DNA of 64,000 nt, from the NCBI RefSeq assembly GCF_963678635.1, contig NC_087065.1, positions 52,021,858-52,085,857 on the forward strand, written 5' to 3'. The position numbers were made by a program, and so were the translations under genes. Below are positions 22,075 through 33,241 of this stretch, in pieces (position 1 is the stretch's first letter; each line of letters opens with the position of its first letter). The stretch is from Symsagittifera roscoffensis (lineage: Eukaryota; Xenacoelomorpha; Acoela; Convolutidae). The notes under the pieces were generated by a model. The model searched no databases, had not been told where the DNA came from, and saw only the letters and a list, made by a program, of their open reading frames with translations.

Positions 22075-25000
22075 TTACCGTCAAAAAGCCTTCATTTAGT
22101 TTTTTAAATCGGGTTATTGAATTCAATGTCTAGATCAGACCCTTCTCCGTGCCATTCACCCCTAAACCAACGCGAGGCTCATCACAGGATAACAAACTAC
22201 AAGTGTGTCGAAAAAATTTGGAATTTTCAAGAGTCGTGAAAGTTTTCGAAACAGTTTTACGAAGAAAAGATAGAGCTGTAAAATTTTATTGCCTAGCAAC
22301 GAAAACCGTGAAAACTTCATTAATTGCTTCTGTAATCAATCAAAATAACGATATGAACAAAATCCACCCTGTCTGACGTGATTTAACCTAATGTTGCTGG
22401 CTTACTTGCTGCTTCAATTGAAACCAAATAGAAATTTTCTTAACTCTGAATATTTTTTTCTTTAATCGTTACTATATTCAAAATTCATATATGCTTAATC
22501 GTTGAATTAGTTCTTTTTAGAGGTAGCAGTTCGTTACTAGATACCAAAGAAGGGAAATTGTTAATGAGATCCTTTTAATGCTTGATCTGATTTTTTTTCT
22601 GTTCTCTCGTCTCAATCTCAGTTTACAGTTGCATATTCCTAACTCATTTATCAGCCTCAAATCTCCAGACTAGGACATTTTTTAAATGAATTTCTCCTTG
22701 CCATAATTATAGATTTTTTATGGTACAGTATACAGTTGATGCTGAACATTTTTTTTCGTCCATAGAAATAGTCTGAAATTTTAGATAATTTAGGGCACAG
22801 ATTAATAGCGTAATTGTCACTAAATTAGGCTTCTGGCTGCTGAATTAAAAAATTGAGAAGAAAAAATAAGTAATGTTCTGACTGCCCCTTAATTGGTGTC
22901 GAATAGTTTTTCTTCGGGAAAAAAATCGAAAAAATTTAAGTTTCGGACAATATCAACCAACAAAAGCGAAAAATTAATTTGACCAGTTAACTGACCTGAA
23001 TTCAGTTTGCAGCGCGGGATAACTCGCTTCGCATAAATAATTGGCGATACGCTTTCAGCATCATTAAAAAATCTTCACAGGGCGCGTGCATCAACTAGTC
23101 CAGAGCATAGCAAAATGGCAATTTTCGAAACCCTCGAAACTTTCCAAAAAAAATTGGAGGCAGTGTTTTTTTTAAATAATTCAGAAAGTTGATATCTTTG
23201 ATGGGGCACAAAACTATTACTTAAAATCAATTTTTGAAACCAACGTGATGAGAGCAGCATTTTGGTTGGCACAGCAGTCGACTATTCTTTGCACAGCAGT
23301 CGGCTATTCTTTTTTTTCGGCTCGGGTTTTGTTTTTTTTCTTCAGACCAATTTCGACTTTTTATTTTTCGTATTAATTATTTCGCCATATTACAGCATTA
23401 GCGGCACTTTAAGTTATTGCAAATGGAATGAGACAAGTTTTTTGTCCTTTTTAATACGCTAGTAGATGCTAACAACATACTTAACATAGCGAAATTTTTC
23501 AAAAACATACAATTTCTACCACAAGATTTTAAAACTAAAACATTTCAAACTATTTTTTCTTAACAAAACAGCTTTTGATCGAAGTTAGATGGCACTCAGA
23601 ACATTCGAGGCCTTGATACGATTAGAATTGGTTCTTTAAGGATTGTTTACCCTTAAAGTTTTTTCTAAAAAAATCAAAGGTTTTGTCGACAAATTGAAAA
23701 TCTTGTTTTTGAGATCTTTCCGTTATGTTTTGTCTTAAAATCGTCAAAATTGAAAATCCAGCTACCGAAATCTGTTAGTTAATTCCGTTTCTGACTTCTC
23801 TCCTTGAAAAACTAGATTGCACATAAACTCTATGGTACAATTTGACAGAAGAAGCCAAAAATACCGCGTTGGTGTTTTCATGTAAGCTCTTGGCGCGCTC
23901 TTAACTCAAACAGTCGAATTTTTCAGCTCAGACATTTTGGTTGATTCAGTGAGAAAAGGGAATAAGGAGAGTCGTAAAACTGTAATTGTATCAAAATGGG
24001 GCCCCATCTCTTCTCCCAAATCCGCCTTTGATCTGTTGCAAATATACGTGATTGCACTCTTAGCGATTAAATGTAATGGTACCCCGAAAAAATAAATACG
24101 CAACGTTATATACGCAATGGCACATCACCGGAGGAAATGCGCTCTCATTTTATTTTTATCGATCTGTTTATTACGCCAGTAAAAACCTATAAGATGATTA
24201 TTTACGACTCTTTCAGTTGGTTTGTAGCCCTAAGTATTACTAGTAAAACAGTCACTTCGAAAATCGAGCTGAAAATGGAGTAACTTAAAATCGATTGTCA
24301 TCTTTCAAAAAAGGACAAAAAATGATGCGTGCCTTCAAATTTATGCTTCTGACTCCACAAGAAGGAGATTTACGGAGATTAGGCGCACAATGAACCCTAA
24401 TATTAATCAAGGCCAGAAAAGACAAATTAAAACTTCTTAGCGACCGATCATTTGTGCTAGGCTAGAGCCGTTTTTTTAGTTAGTTGATTGTCAAGACAAA
24501 AGCCTTTGAAGACAACAGCCAATCAATTTGAAGGTTGTTGCTTGTAGTCTTTAGGATGCGAGGCGTTCTCAGGGGATTTATCAACTGACCGAGAATTAAA
24601 AAGCTGTTTTGTTGTACTAAAATCGGATTTTGCTTCTGGTCTGAATTATTTGATTTCTGTTCTATTTCGCTTCAAAGAAAAACAAGGCAATCGGATGCTG
24701 CACAAAAGCCTGAAAAGTAGGCCAAAAATTATGGCATGCTTTTTAGATTGGTAACTACCTTTGCCCCCATTACGCGAACGGTTGAGTCGAATTTGGGCTA
24801 AATTTGCGTAATTTCTGTTACTTTTTCACGCTTGTTCAGGATTCGAACCGTCATTGTCAGGGTGCGGGGCAGAGGTTCTATCACCAATCTCACGGTTCAG
24901 AGTTATTTGTTTCAAGGCTTAATCACATTACGAGAAACTAGTTATTTACCAATGTTTTGATATTAAAAGATGTCAGATCTATGCCAATTTAAAAAGTTAT

Positions 25001-25130
25001 TGTTGAAAAGTCGTAAAGTCATCTCTCAATAAGTCTCAGTTTCAATTTACTCAAGAATGAATGCGAAAAGATCTGCGCATTTCTATCATTTTTTAAACTA
25101 TTTTTCCATCTAACGCAACGTTTATATAAT
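22075..25130. other. non-coding stretch with short repeat traces
   Basis: No supported gene. The segment 22870-23360 has words shared with family R1 (CTGACTGCCCCTTAATTGG, as at 50410, and a CTCGGGTTTTG then TTCAGACCAATTTCGAC block). It also has a doubled GCACAGCAGTCGRCTATTC word at 23269-23310. Confidence 0.4.
24832..24908 (-). repeat. tRNA-like sequence, possible SINE head
   Basis: On the minus strand a GTGAGATTGGTGATAGAACC block resembles an A box. It is followed about 30 bases later by a perfect B-box core (GGTTCGAATCC). The flanking sequences do not form an acceptor stem, so it is a tRNA pseudogene or SINE fragment. Confidence 0.35.
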
Positions 25131-25134
25131 AATG

Positions 25135-25780
25135 ATTAAAGTATTTCTTCCGACCATTTTTGAAAAATGGGGAGGAATAATGTATTTGGGTGTGTTATAG
25201 GTTTTTTTTCACGCAAAATCAGCTACCACAAATAATTATAAGAGAATTGAGTGATAATAAATCATATTATAGCCCTTGACAGTCGTGCTTCGATCAACAT
25301 TAAAAAATTTCAAATTTTTTTTCCTGCGTTGAGAAAAGCCGGTTAAAATTTTTGGTTTTTCGTCTTGATTCGAGTGAGTTTAACGAGCGCGCAGGCTTAC
25401 AATAGATCATTTTAATGGCCTAAAAGTTTACAATCGCTTTAGTTAAAATATAAAAACTTAGTTTTTCTAGAGTAACGTTAGTTTTTTTGAGCGTTTTAGC
25501 GCCGTCTTGGAATCAAAAACTGCAAAACTTTGAAAAAAAAACGTTTGAATTTTTTTTGAGTTTTTTTGGTTTGGCTAGTCATTTTTCTGCAAAAATTGTT
25601 TTTCAATTCGCTTTTTTTAACTATTACCTTCGAATGTTTTATAGCTCTAGTTTTTCGTTCAGCCTTTTTTATCACACCACACCAAAAAAACGAAACTACT
25701 TTGAAAAAACTTTTTTGTTGTATTTTTATAAGAACATTATGTGCTACTTGCACAGTAACCGGCTATCCTTGTTTTTAATT
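25135..25780 (+). repeat. dispersed repeat family R3, forward copy
   Basis: This aligns with 56755-57360: CCGACCATTTTTGAAAAATGG, GTGTGTTATAG, CACGCAAAATCAGCTACC, GAGCGCGCAGGCTTACAAT, and the end GTGCTACTTGCACAGTAACC then GGCTATCCTTGTTTT. Overlapping open frames on both strands are Phe/Lys-rich products of the A/T-rich repeat. Confidence 0.5.
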
Positions 25781-25799
25781 TATTTTAAAGATTTGAAAA

Positions 25800-26460
25800 G
25801 ATAAATCAGCAGTTTTCAGATACTGTCTGAAGATCCAGTTAGTGCCTTGATAATTGTTTTTTTTCCGAGCAATTGGAAAAGAGATATTAAAAAAATTCAG
25901 GCAAAAAAATATTCATTCATTCAAATTATTCATTCAGTTCACAATTTGATTTACAAAAGGGTTGGATCGCAATTGTTTTGATGGGTTGGGTGGGGTGATA
26001 TCAAAAAAAATCGAAACTTTTAGTTCGTTCTAAGAAAAGTCCGAGCTCCTGACTTTTTTTAAATATGATTTTTTTACCTAGTTTGACCTATTTGATTTTA
26101 GGAAATCCCAAACACTATGATACATAGGGTTCCTCTTTTGGTATATTTTAAGACATTCATTTTCGGCCAATCAACCCTACTAATTTTCAAGAAGCAATTT
26201 TGGATCGCAATTTTTCTGGAGGTTTGGGCGGGATGATTTCCAAAAAAAAACCGAAACTTTCAGTTCGTTCTTAAAAAATCCGAGCATTTTGATTTTAGGG
26301 AATCCCAAAACACTATAACACCCTACTTTGCCTCTAAAAAACTGAAGATACTTTTAAAGATACAGGCCGCTATTTAAGCTCTGGGTCAATTGTTGAAATT
26401 TGTGACAAAAAAATCACGTTTTTTCGACGTGCGTTCTCGTATTAATTTTAATGAATGAGT
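25800..26460. repeat. degenerate direct duplication in non-coding DNA
   Basis: Bases 25960-26125 and 26190-26320 share an ordered set of words: TTGGATCGCAATT, TTGGGYGGGRTGAT, CCGAAACTTT, AGTTCGTTCT, TCCGAGC and TTTTAGGRAATCCCAAA. No protein-coding meaning is apparent. The sequence after 26340 has nothing I recognise. Confidence 0.5.
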
Positions 26461-26809
26461 GCAATCGCGCAGTTTTTGGTAAATGTTTTCAATGGGGACT
26501 GTTTGGGTGACGACTGTTGTCAAAGTTTTGAAAAAAAACCGCGCGCAGTGTTTTTATCAACAAAAACTGACTTTCTTTATTTTTACGTGTTCTGTTTCTT
26601 ATCTGAAACTTGGATCTGATTCAAATGTTTTCAGGTCTGAACTATTACGAAAAAAAAACAAATTCTTAGATTTGAAGTTAGATCTGAAGTAATTCATTTT
26701 TGAAATGCCCAAAGGTTTTTCTTGCATTTCATACTATATGCGTATATGTGAATTCTGAGCAAACATTTGAATTTGGATTTTTTTGCCTTTTTAGAATATT
26801 AAACTCAAT

Positions 26810-26814
26810 AGAAT
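26810..26814. repeat. probable target-site duplication of the Gypsy element (left)
   Basis: AGAAT precedes the left LTR; AGAAC follows the right LTR at 33597-33601. Four of five bases match, as expected for a 5-bp duplication with one later change. Confidence 0.55.
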
Positions 26815-27171
26815 TGTTATACCCACGGAAGTAATACGCTGTATCAACTGGATTGAGACTCTAAGTGTTATATGAAAAAAAAAGAGTTTGAACCAACTTA
26901 AATTCATTCAACGTTATCGAAAGTCTGTTCATCTAGAATCTGAGCTCGAAAGCATGAGAGTGTCAGAAGCTCATAATAACTATTACATAACAAGTTAGAT
27001 TTAGATAATAACGTATTATAACAGACTTCTATAATTTATGTAATTATAACCAACTGGTTATATAGCGCCTAGAGATTAAGTATGTATATAGTGCTGTTTG
27101 GTATTTCAGTTTCAGTAGATATAATCTCTTCTCCTTCCTGTATATGTTCTTCTTCTATCCACTGGATAACA
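26815..27171 (-). repeat. 3' LTR of the Ty3/Gypsy element
   Basis: A 357-bp repeat that starts TGTTATACCC and ends GGATAACA, so it carries the TG...CA ends within a 6-bp inverted repeat (TGTTAT/ATAACA). It is nearly identical to 33241-33596. Being next to the polypurine tract, it is the 3' LTR in the element's direction of transcription. Confidence 0.97.
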
Positions 27172-27184
27172 CTCCCCCTTTTTT
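27172..27184 (-). promoter_or_regulatory. polypurine tract
   Basis: On the minus strand the bases immediately before the 3' LTR read AAAAAAGGGGGAG. This is a standard polypurine tract position and composition for priming second-strand DNA synthesis in LTR elements. Confidence 0.9.
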
Positions 27185-27898
27185 GAATAGAAAAATACTT
27201 ATTTTTCGGTTTTTTCGGTCTTGGCCTTTTCGAGGTTTTCTAAGGCGTCTTTTGATGTTGATTGTCGGCATTGTGTCTCACGTTCCCACTGGAATGTCAT
27301 GGAATTTTTAATTGGTGAGATTTCCTTTAAAATGCTTATAGCTGAATCGAAGCTTTTCAGAAAATCAGTGTCCGGAGTTACTGTTCGAGTTGGTCTATCC
27401 AATACTTACCGAGAGGTTATTGCTCTTCCGATCTGTTTTCTTTGTGGTGGCGATGCTATATCCAGATTAGTTTCGTTGGACGTTGGTGTTAGTTTGTCTT
27501 GTTGCTGGCTTGATGCCCTTCCGGTGTTTGCCGTTCCATTCGGATTTCAGTGCATTCGGTTGAGGATGAAATCGAGATTACTTCTGGTGGTTCGTCATGT
27601 GACGCGGTTCCTGGTTTGTCGGATTGTTCGGGTGTAGGTATGATTTGTACTTGGCACATAACATTTTTGCTGCGTCCTTGGTCCTCTATGTTGTTGATCG
27701 GGATTGCATTGCCAAACTTTCCGGTCAGTGTACCGATCCTTGTTCTAGTTCAGCGGCGACATGGTCATTCAAATTCCTCCGGTGTTCGTTTAGTGTCTAA
27801 TTTTTTTGCTGCCGGTTTGATTGGTGACGGTGTTTTTCTGGTGGGCTCTGAGTCTGATGATAGCGATATTGATGTGTCACACTCAAATTGTTAATCCG
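27185..27898 (-). pseudogene. Gypsy pol 3' tail
   Basis: Downstream of the last integrase frame the minus strand keeps coding-like composition in shifting frames. A Ser/Pro-rich stretch is followed by a block containing LTGKFGNAIPINNI and by a terminal Lys/Glu-rich segment (LENLEKAKTEKTEK) that ends 14 bases before the polypurine tract. It is most simply the C-terminal tail of the polyprotein. Env is unlikely: I see no signal peptide or membrane anchor. The long plus-strand open frames here (27221-27894) are its shadow. Confidence 0.55.
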
Positions 27899-29483
27899 CT
27901 AGTTTGGTCTTCTTTGTTGGACTTCAGGAAGTAGTCGGTTTGGGTTGTTTAGTTTTGGTTTGATCCTTTTCTTTGTACCCTTTACCATCCTCCCTACCCA
28001 CGCTGTAAGGGGAGAATAGTTAACAATTGAACCATTTTCCAATATTCTAAACTGTGCGCCGAAAACCCCTGGTTTTTTGATTTTTCGTGCAATTGTCCCT
28101 GTTTTTTGGGCTACTTGTTCAAGTTTATGACCAAGTTTTTTATTAATTGTGGTCTGCGGACCTTTAAAACGGTTCTTTAGGAAAATGATAGGTGCCCTTT
28201 CAATGTTTTGTTTTTCCTGTTTTGTTATATAACGTGCGGATAGGTTTTCTCGTCGTTAATTGCGCAATATCGTTTTTGGGGTTTTCCTTTAGGATTTTGC
28301 GTTTTTCATTTATCAAATTGTATGGAATTTAGATAAAGGTAAATGCGCGCCTTTTGGGAAATTTTCTATCAGTTGACGGTCGAACTCGTCGTCGCTAGAA
28401 TCCCATTCAGTAACGCCAAGCGGCTGTTTGGAACATGTGGCCGAAGATGTGGCTACTTTATCAGTGGTTTCTGGCGGATTTTTTTATCGGTACGTTATGT
28501 CCAGCTCGTCCTCACTATTGATGTCTCGGTTCCACATGGCTTCCGCTGTAAGCGCCGGTTTTGTCAGTAGTTTCTGATCTAAACATGAAATCTTCGTGTT
28601 TTCCCAAGATAAATTAGATGATTTTGGGGATGTGGTCATGTTGCTTAATGGCGTGTTTAATTTGCGACCAAATTGCGCTTCGAACGGCGGTATTTTTGTA
28701 GTGGCATTTGGTGTAATTCTTAGAGTTTTAATAAGTTCAGCAACATCTGAAGCAAGTTTGTGTGGTACATTTCTATTGTCTATTTTCATAATTGACAATC
28801 GTGATTTAAGCGTCCTTATTAATCGTTCCACCATTCCCGATAGACCGGTTGTCGTCTACTGGTGCAGATATTAGTTTGATGTTATTCTTTTTGCAATATA
28901 GCATAAACTTTTTCGCCCTAAAGCCCTATGCTTGGTCACATCTAACATTTCGTGGGACCCCGTGGTTAACAATGTGTGTTTGCATGAATCGAATTATTGT
29001 GTCCGCCTTGGTAATAGTTACCACTTTAGCTGATTGAAATCGAGAGAATCGATCGACCCCTACTAGTATGTAAACCTCCTTATTATTTTCATCGGGTAGT
29101 GGCCCCGCAAAATCCATTTGGATTTCTTTGTTGGGTTCCACCACTGCGTCTAGTGCCGTAAAAAGCTGTTTGCTCGAAATGAATTTTAGGTTTTTACATT
29201 TTTGGCGACACTCTTTACAGTTCTGCGCCGTGGCAATGATATCCCGATTTAAGTATGGATACGAAACGTTTTTTGCTGCCTCGAGCATTCCGCCTTGTCC
29301 CGGATGTGTAAGGTGTAGCAAGTCCACAAGGATTTGTCTTATCTGTTTTGGGATGACAGCTCTGTCATCATATAAGAGTATTCCGTCCCTTACTGACAAT
29401 CGATTTCGAACATTATAAAAGTATGCGCCGTAGCAAGACTTCAAGTTATCCCACTTCTGTCCCCGTACCATTTTGAGAAGTGG
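27899..29483 (-). pseudogene. Gypsy integrase
   Basis: The minus strand encodes the H2C2 zinc-binding region (HLTHPGQGGM, then C-x2-C in NCKECRQKC) at about 29160-29310. The DDE core follows: first Asp in QMDFAGPLPD (about 29110), second in RCDQA (about 28930), and Glu in MVERLIRTL (about 28830). About 28120 it reads NRFKGPQTT, a GPY/F-like module. Breaks: a TAG after RCDQA at 28926-28928, a frame change just before MVERL, and a final TAG at 27899-27901 (plus coordinates). It follows RNase H in the same frame but is separated from it by a TAG at 29484. It would insert the DNA copy into the genome. Confidence 0.88.
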
Positions 29484-31570
29484 CTAGAGTGTCTTGTCTT
29501 TCTTTGTGGCCGCTGCAATAAAATTGCTGTCGAACACATTCCTGAGTTGACGTCTATACATTGGGACGTCTTCCTCGTCCATGAAGGCTGTAGCTAAACA
29601 TACTGGTGGGGTATTGTCTTCTTCGATGGTTTGACTTTCCTGATCCACTTTGTCGTTTGTTACTCTTCTAAATGTCAGGCTATCTTCGGAAGGGATGACT
29701 TGGTGTGATGTATCGCTGAATGTTAGGTGTCCATGTTGGCTGAGATCACTGAATGTGTCGAAGGATGAAATGTTCTTCGCGTGAAAGGAGATGACAGTTT
29801 GAGCACCATTGTGACATTTTCTCATAATTCGTTTAAATGGTGGTAGTGACATACCGGACGCGGTGTTAGTCAGTTGTCTGTTCGTATTTGGTAAAAATTT
29901 TTGAAGTTCAGTTTGATATTCAATTTGTGTGCAATTTAAAGAATTTTGTGAATTTGAAGTACGCTGAATGCGACTGAAATTTGGCAATGGACTTTTTACA
30001 GTGAGCTTTGTTTGCGTTGGAAACAAATTTGAAGCCAAACCGTTTTCGTTCCGGTTGAGCGATTGCGCGCCTAGATATCCGTTCGGATTTGAGTTCATTT
30101 TCAAATTAAAACTTGTGCTATCTTGAAACTCAAGGCATGTTATGAAGTCGACAATTAAGGCAATCACAAAATGTTCGTCCCAATAGGCGGGTGGTTGAGA
30201 TATACCTACTGGATGTCTTGAAATATAATCAATGAGCCCCATTTTAGAGCCTGCTAAATGTTTTATATCAAAATCAACTAGTAGTAGCAAGTCTATCCAT
30301 CTGGTTAATCTTTTTTTGATATATAATTTATGATTTTTATTGCTTTGTAGCGCGCTGATTAGGGCTTGATGGTCGGCAATTAGTGTGAATCTTCCACCAT
30401 ACAAGTAAAATTTAAAGAGCTCTATTGCCCAAACTGCTGCAAGCAGTTCTAATTCGTTGACCGAATATTTTTTTTCGCATGAATTAAGAAACCGTGAAGC
30501 GTAGGCAATGGTAGCCCATCCGCCCGCAGTTTCTTGTTCTAATGCACATCCCATACCGTCTCGGCTGGCGTCGCAGACCACCCGTGTTTTCCGGCCACAT
30601 AGGAAGTGGCGGTTTTCTGTAATGTTGTGTACGGCTTCCAAAATGTTTTTAAATGCTTTTTCATGCGTCTCATCCCAAATGAAATGGAATTTATTTTCGA
30701 CCGATAGTAACGGACGGAGCGGTGTGCACAATTGTGCTAGATTGAGGATGAATTTTTTTAGGTGATGAATCGATCCCATAAAACTTTTGAGCTGTTTGAA
30801 AGTTTTCGTGTGACATAGTTGTACAATAGCTTCGGTTTTCTTTTGCATTGGGATTGTTCCATATTCATGAATGACATAACCCAACCATTCGACCTGTTTA
30901 CAACCGAATTTACTTTTGTCGAGCGATATTGCCATATTCTCAGCATCCAGTTTGTCCAGAATTCTTTTTAGCTTATTCATATGATCGTCTTTTGTACCGT
31001 GGGATATAATCAATGTGTCATCCAGGAAAGCAAATGTATGTTTTTCCTTGTTTAGTGTAAAGTCAATTGCTTTCTGGAATTCGGCAGGCATATCAGTAAG
31101 ACCGTAGAAACCAGTCTGAAACTGATACATGCCAGTTGCCTGCCCCCCAATGATGCTAAAGTTACGTTGCCTTCCTAAGGTCAATTGTTGAAAACAGTGT
31201 AATTCCCGGTTTGTTGTGACCTTCCTGTGCTGATTGAGCCACGTTATCAAGGAGTACGTCTATATTCGGCATTTGATACGTGTTCTTGTGTATCATTTTA
31301 TTAATTTGTTTGGAATCCATCGCTAGTTTGAATGGTTGATTTTTCTTCACTGTGATGACTATAGGGCTTATGAATGGCTGGTGACTGCATTTTTCAAGTT
31401 TTATGATGTGTCTATGAGAGACCTGAGTTCTTGCTCCACTTTCTCTTGATTATGTATGGGAATTCTTCGACCCTTTTGTTACAACAGTTTGAATTCTTGG
31501 AGAAATGTTGTATGAACCATATGGTTCCGTGCTCTACCTATTCGTGTACATAACCCCGGATATGTAGATT
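29484..31570 (-). pseudogene. Gypsy reverse transcriptase and RNase H
   Basis: The N-terminal fingers read SPIVITVKKN then KLAMDSKQINKMI and LFSTIDLR (31380-31170), with one indel near 31410 and another near 31190. From about 31180 a single long frame runs to the TAG at 29484. It has GFYGLTDMPAEFQKA, the active site F-L-D-D at 31017-31028 in place of the usual Y-V-D-D, and EWLGYVI. RNase H follows with VCDASRDGMG, NELELLAAVWAIE and ADHQALISAL, which hold its acidic residues. FLDD is a known variant in Gypsy elements. A Ser/Asn-rich spacer of about 200 residues separates RNase H from integrase. Confidence 0.92.
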
Positions 31571-31574
31571 TAAC

Positions 31575-32310
31575 TCAGTTGGTTATTTTTGCATCTGACC
31601 CATTTATGTCATCCGATATAGTATTAACTGACTTACCAGCTGGTTGCTGTTGTAGTTGAAATCCAATCAGAGGTAGAAGGTTTCTTCCCAAAATAATTGC
31701 GCGTCTGTCGTCAACTACGATGAAGAAAGTTGTTTTTATCGTCCATCCACCTGATTCAATGGGTGCGATGACTCGTCGAAACGATGGGATTTTATATCCG
31801 TTGTAACAAACCATTCTGTTTGCCTCGTCGTTATCGTTTGTTTTTATTCGTTTGGCTGATTTAACTGTTGTCATTATTTGATTTGCAGTCTTTTGGTTAA
31901 TAAATGACGTGGGTGATCCTGTGTCCGCGATGAACACTAGGTTCTTGTCTCCACATCTAACCCATATTAAATGTCCCTTCAGGACTGTATCATCTAATTG
32001 TCCAACTGTTTTGTTTTCCAATCGAATCGCATTCGTTGTCGAATCGTCCGGATGGATTAGCTCCCAGCCGGGGATGAGATCGCCGGCTTGCATGTAATTA
32101 CTGTATGCTGCTACATCTGAGTCCTGCGAGAATGATTCTACTGTTTGTTCATCATCGTGAATTGCGTTTACGTCAGATGATTTGCATAGTCGCGCGTAGT
32201 GTCCACGTTTGTTACACTTATTACAGATTTTGTCCCGGGCCGGGCATTTCTGGAGGTGCCCCATGCCAAAACGATTACCACATTTAAAGCATTGTGTCTT
32301 TTGGTCTGTT
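31575..32310 (-). pseudogene. Gypsy nucleocapsid zinc knuckles and aspartic protease
   Basis: This frame begins with two zinc knuckles: CFKCGNRFGMGHLQKC, whose spacing is atypical, and CNKCNKRGHYARLC, a regular C-x2-C-x4-H-x4-C. An acidic linker leads to the protease, with the active-site loop IADTGSPTSFI (about 31920) and the flap-side/C-terminal AIILGRNLL (about 31690). The frame differs from the upstream gag frame. The shift lies before 32300, inside or just upstream of the first knuckle, so it may be damage rather than programmed frameshifting. Confidence 0.88.
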
Positions 32311-33241
32311 GGTTGTCGCTCGGAGTTCCCCCTTTGTTGTTGGTGCGGATAGCGTCCGCGTCCCCCTTTGTTGGATAACGATTATTGTTCTTACCTCTTT
32401 TTTGAATGAAACCAACTGGTTCGGATTTCACATTGGATACTTGGGTAGATATTGGAGATCCCTGTTTTCGGATAATCAACTGGTTTTCTGAACCTTTCTC
32501 TCTCCTGATCGCATAATCTAGCGCTTGTCCCGGTGTTTTTGTTTCCGCCAAGAGGTCTTTTTGTACCTCATCGTTCGACATGTTTGCGGTAAACAAGTCC
32601 CGGACAATCTCTGTCTCTAGTCGTCCATCATGGCAATTGGGGCATTTGGAATTTCCTTTCACAGCCGGTTCCGTTAGTAAGCAGTAGTATTGCTCTAGGT
32701 TTTCTGTCTTCCCTTGTTTTCTTGTAAAGGCCTCATAGCGGTCAAATGTCACATTTCTTTCCTTTACGAAGAGTCGTCTCCGTCGGTCCCAGAAGTTTCT
32801 TGTTGAAATGTCATGGATTCCGAGATCCGGATAATACTGGGTCAATCTTCTTTGACCCTCAGTTCCCAAACACAAGTATATATAGCTCCTGCATTTGATG
32901 TCCGCCTCTTCCCGTGGAATTTCATCTACTGTTGGGCCAAGATCGTCCAAATGTTGACATTGATTATCCCATGTTACCCGTATTTCTTGGTTGCGTAGAA
33001 TGCGATCTCTAATTTGTTTTTCGGTTTCTCTCTCGATAGAGAGTTCGTACCCCGGTTCTTGGGGTTTTCGTAGAGCTGGGGGGTTTTGTAGGAGCTTGTT
33101 CAAGTTAACTCCGTCTTTTGCGATAATGCCAAGGAATAGTTGTTTATTCCACTTGTCCCACTCTAACGGTGGTTCCGCTGAGGCTTCTTTTTAGAACGGT
33201 GTGGTTCCCAATGAATTTTTGGTAACTGCTGGCTGCGCCAT
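32168..33241 (-). pseudogene. Gypsy gag
   Basis: The gag frame can be followed from an ATG at 33239-33241. That ATG straddles the LTR end and the primer-binding site; the reading starts MAQPAVTK. An in-frame TAA at 33191-33193 (codon 17) interrupts it, after which the frame stays open to about 32300. The capsid part is rich in charged and aromatic residues, with a long helix-like region, and has no motif I can name beyond general gag character. From about 32300 to the stop at 32168 this frame reads the zinc knuckles out of phase. Gag packages the element RNA. Confidence 0.8.
33223..33240 (-). promoter_or_regulatory. primer-binding site
   Basis: On the minus strand TGGCGCAGCCAGCAGTTA follows the 5' LTR with no gap. 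It starts TGG, complementary to a tRNA CCA end, and TGGCGC resembles the Ser-type primer sites of other Gypsy elements. The tRNA cannot be named without the genome's tRNA set. Confidence 0.8.

Noticed and set aside
25487-25804. 105-codon Phe/Lys-rich frames on both strands
   Set aside because: Low-complexity A/T sequence within a non-coding R3 repeat.
27221-27894. Plus-strand open frames of 114-138 codons
   Set aside because: They lie opposite the Gypsy pol tail, which reads as coding on the minus strand, and have no recognisable domain.
27185-27898. Possible env gene behind Gypsy integrase
   Set aside because: No signal peptide, glycosylation-rich ectodomain or membrane anchor is visible in any frame; the segment reads as a polyprotein tail.
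28343-33194. Other plus-strand open frames within the retrotransposon
   Set aside because: Shadows of gag, protease, reverse transcriptase and integrase frames on the minus strand.
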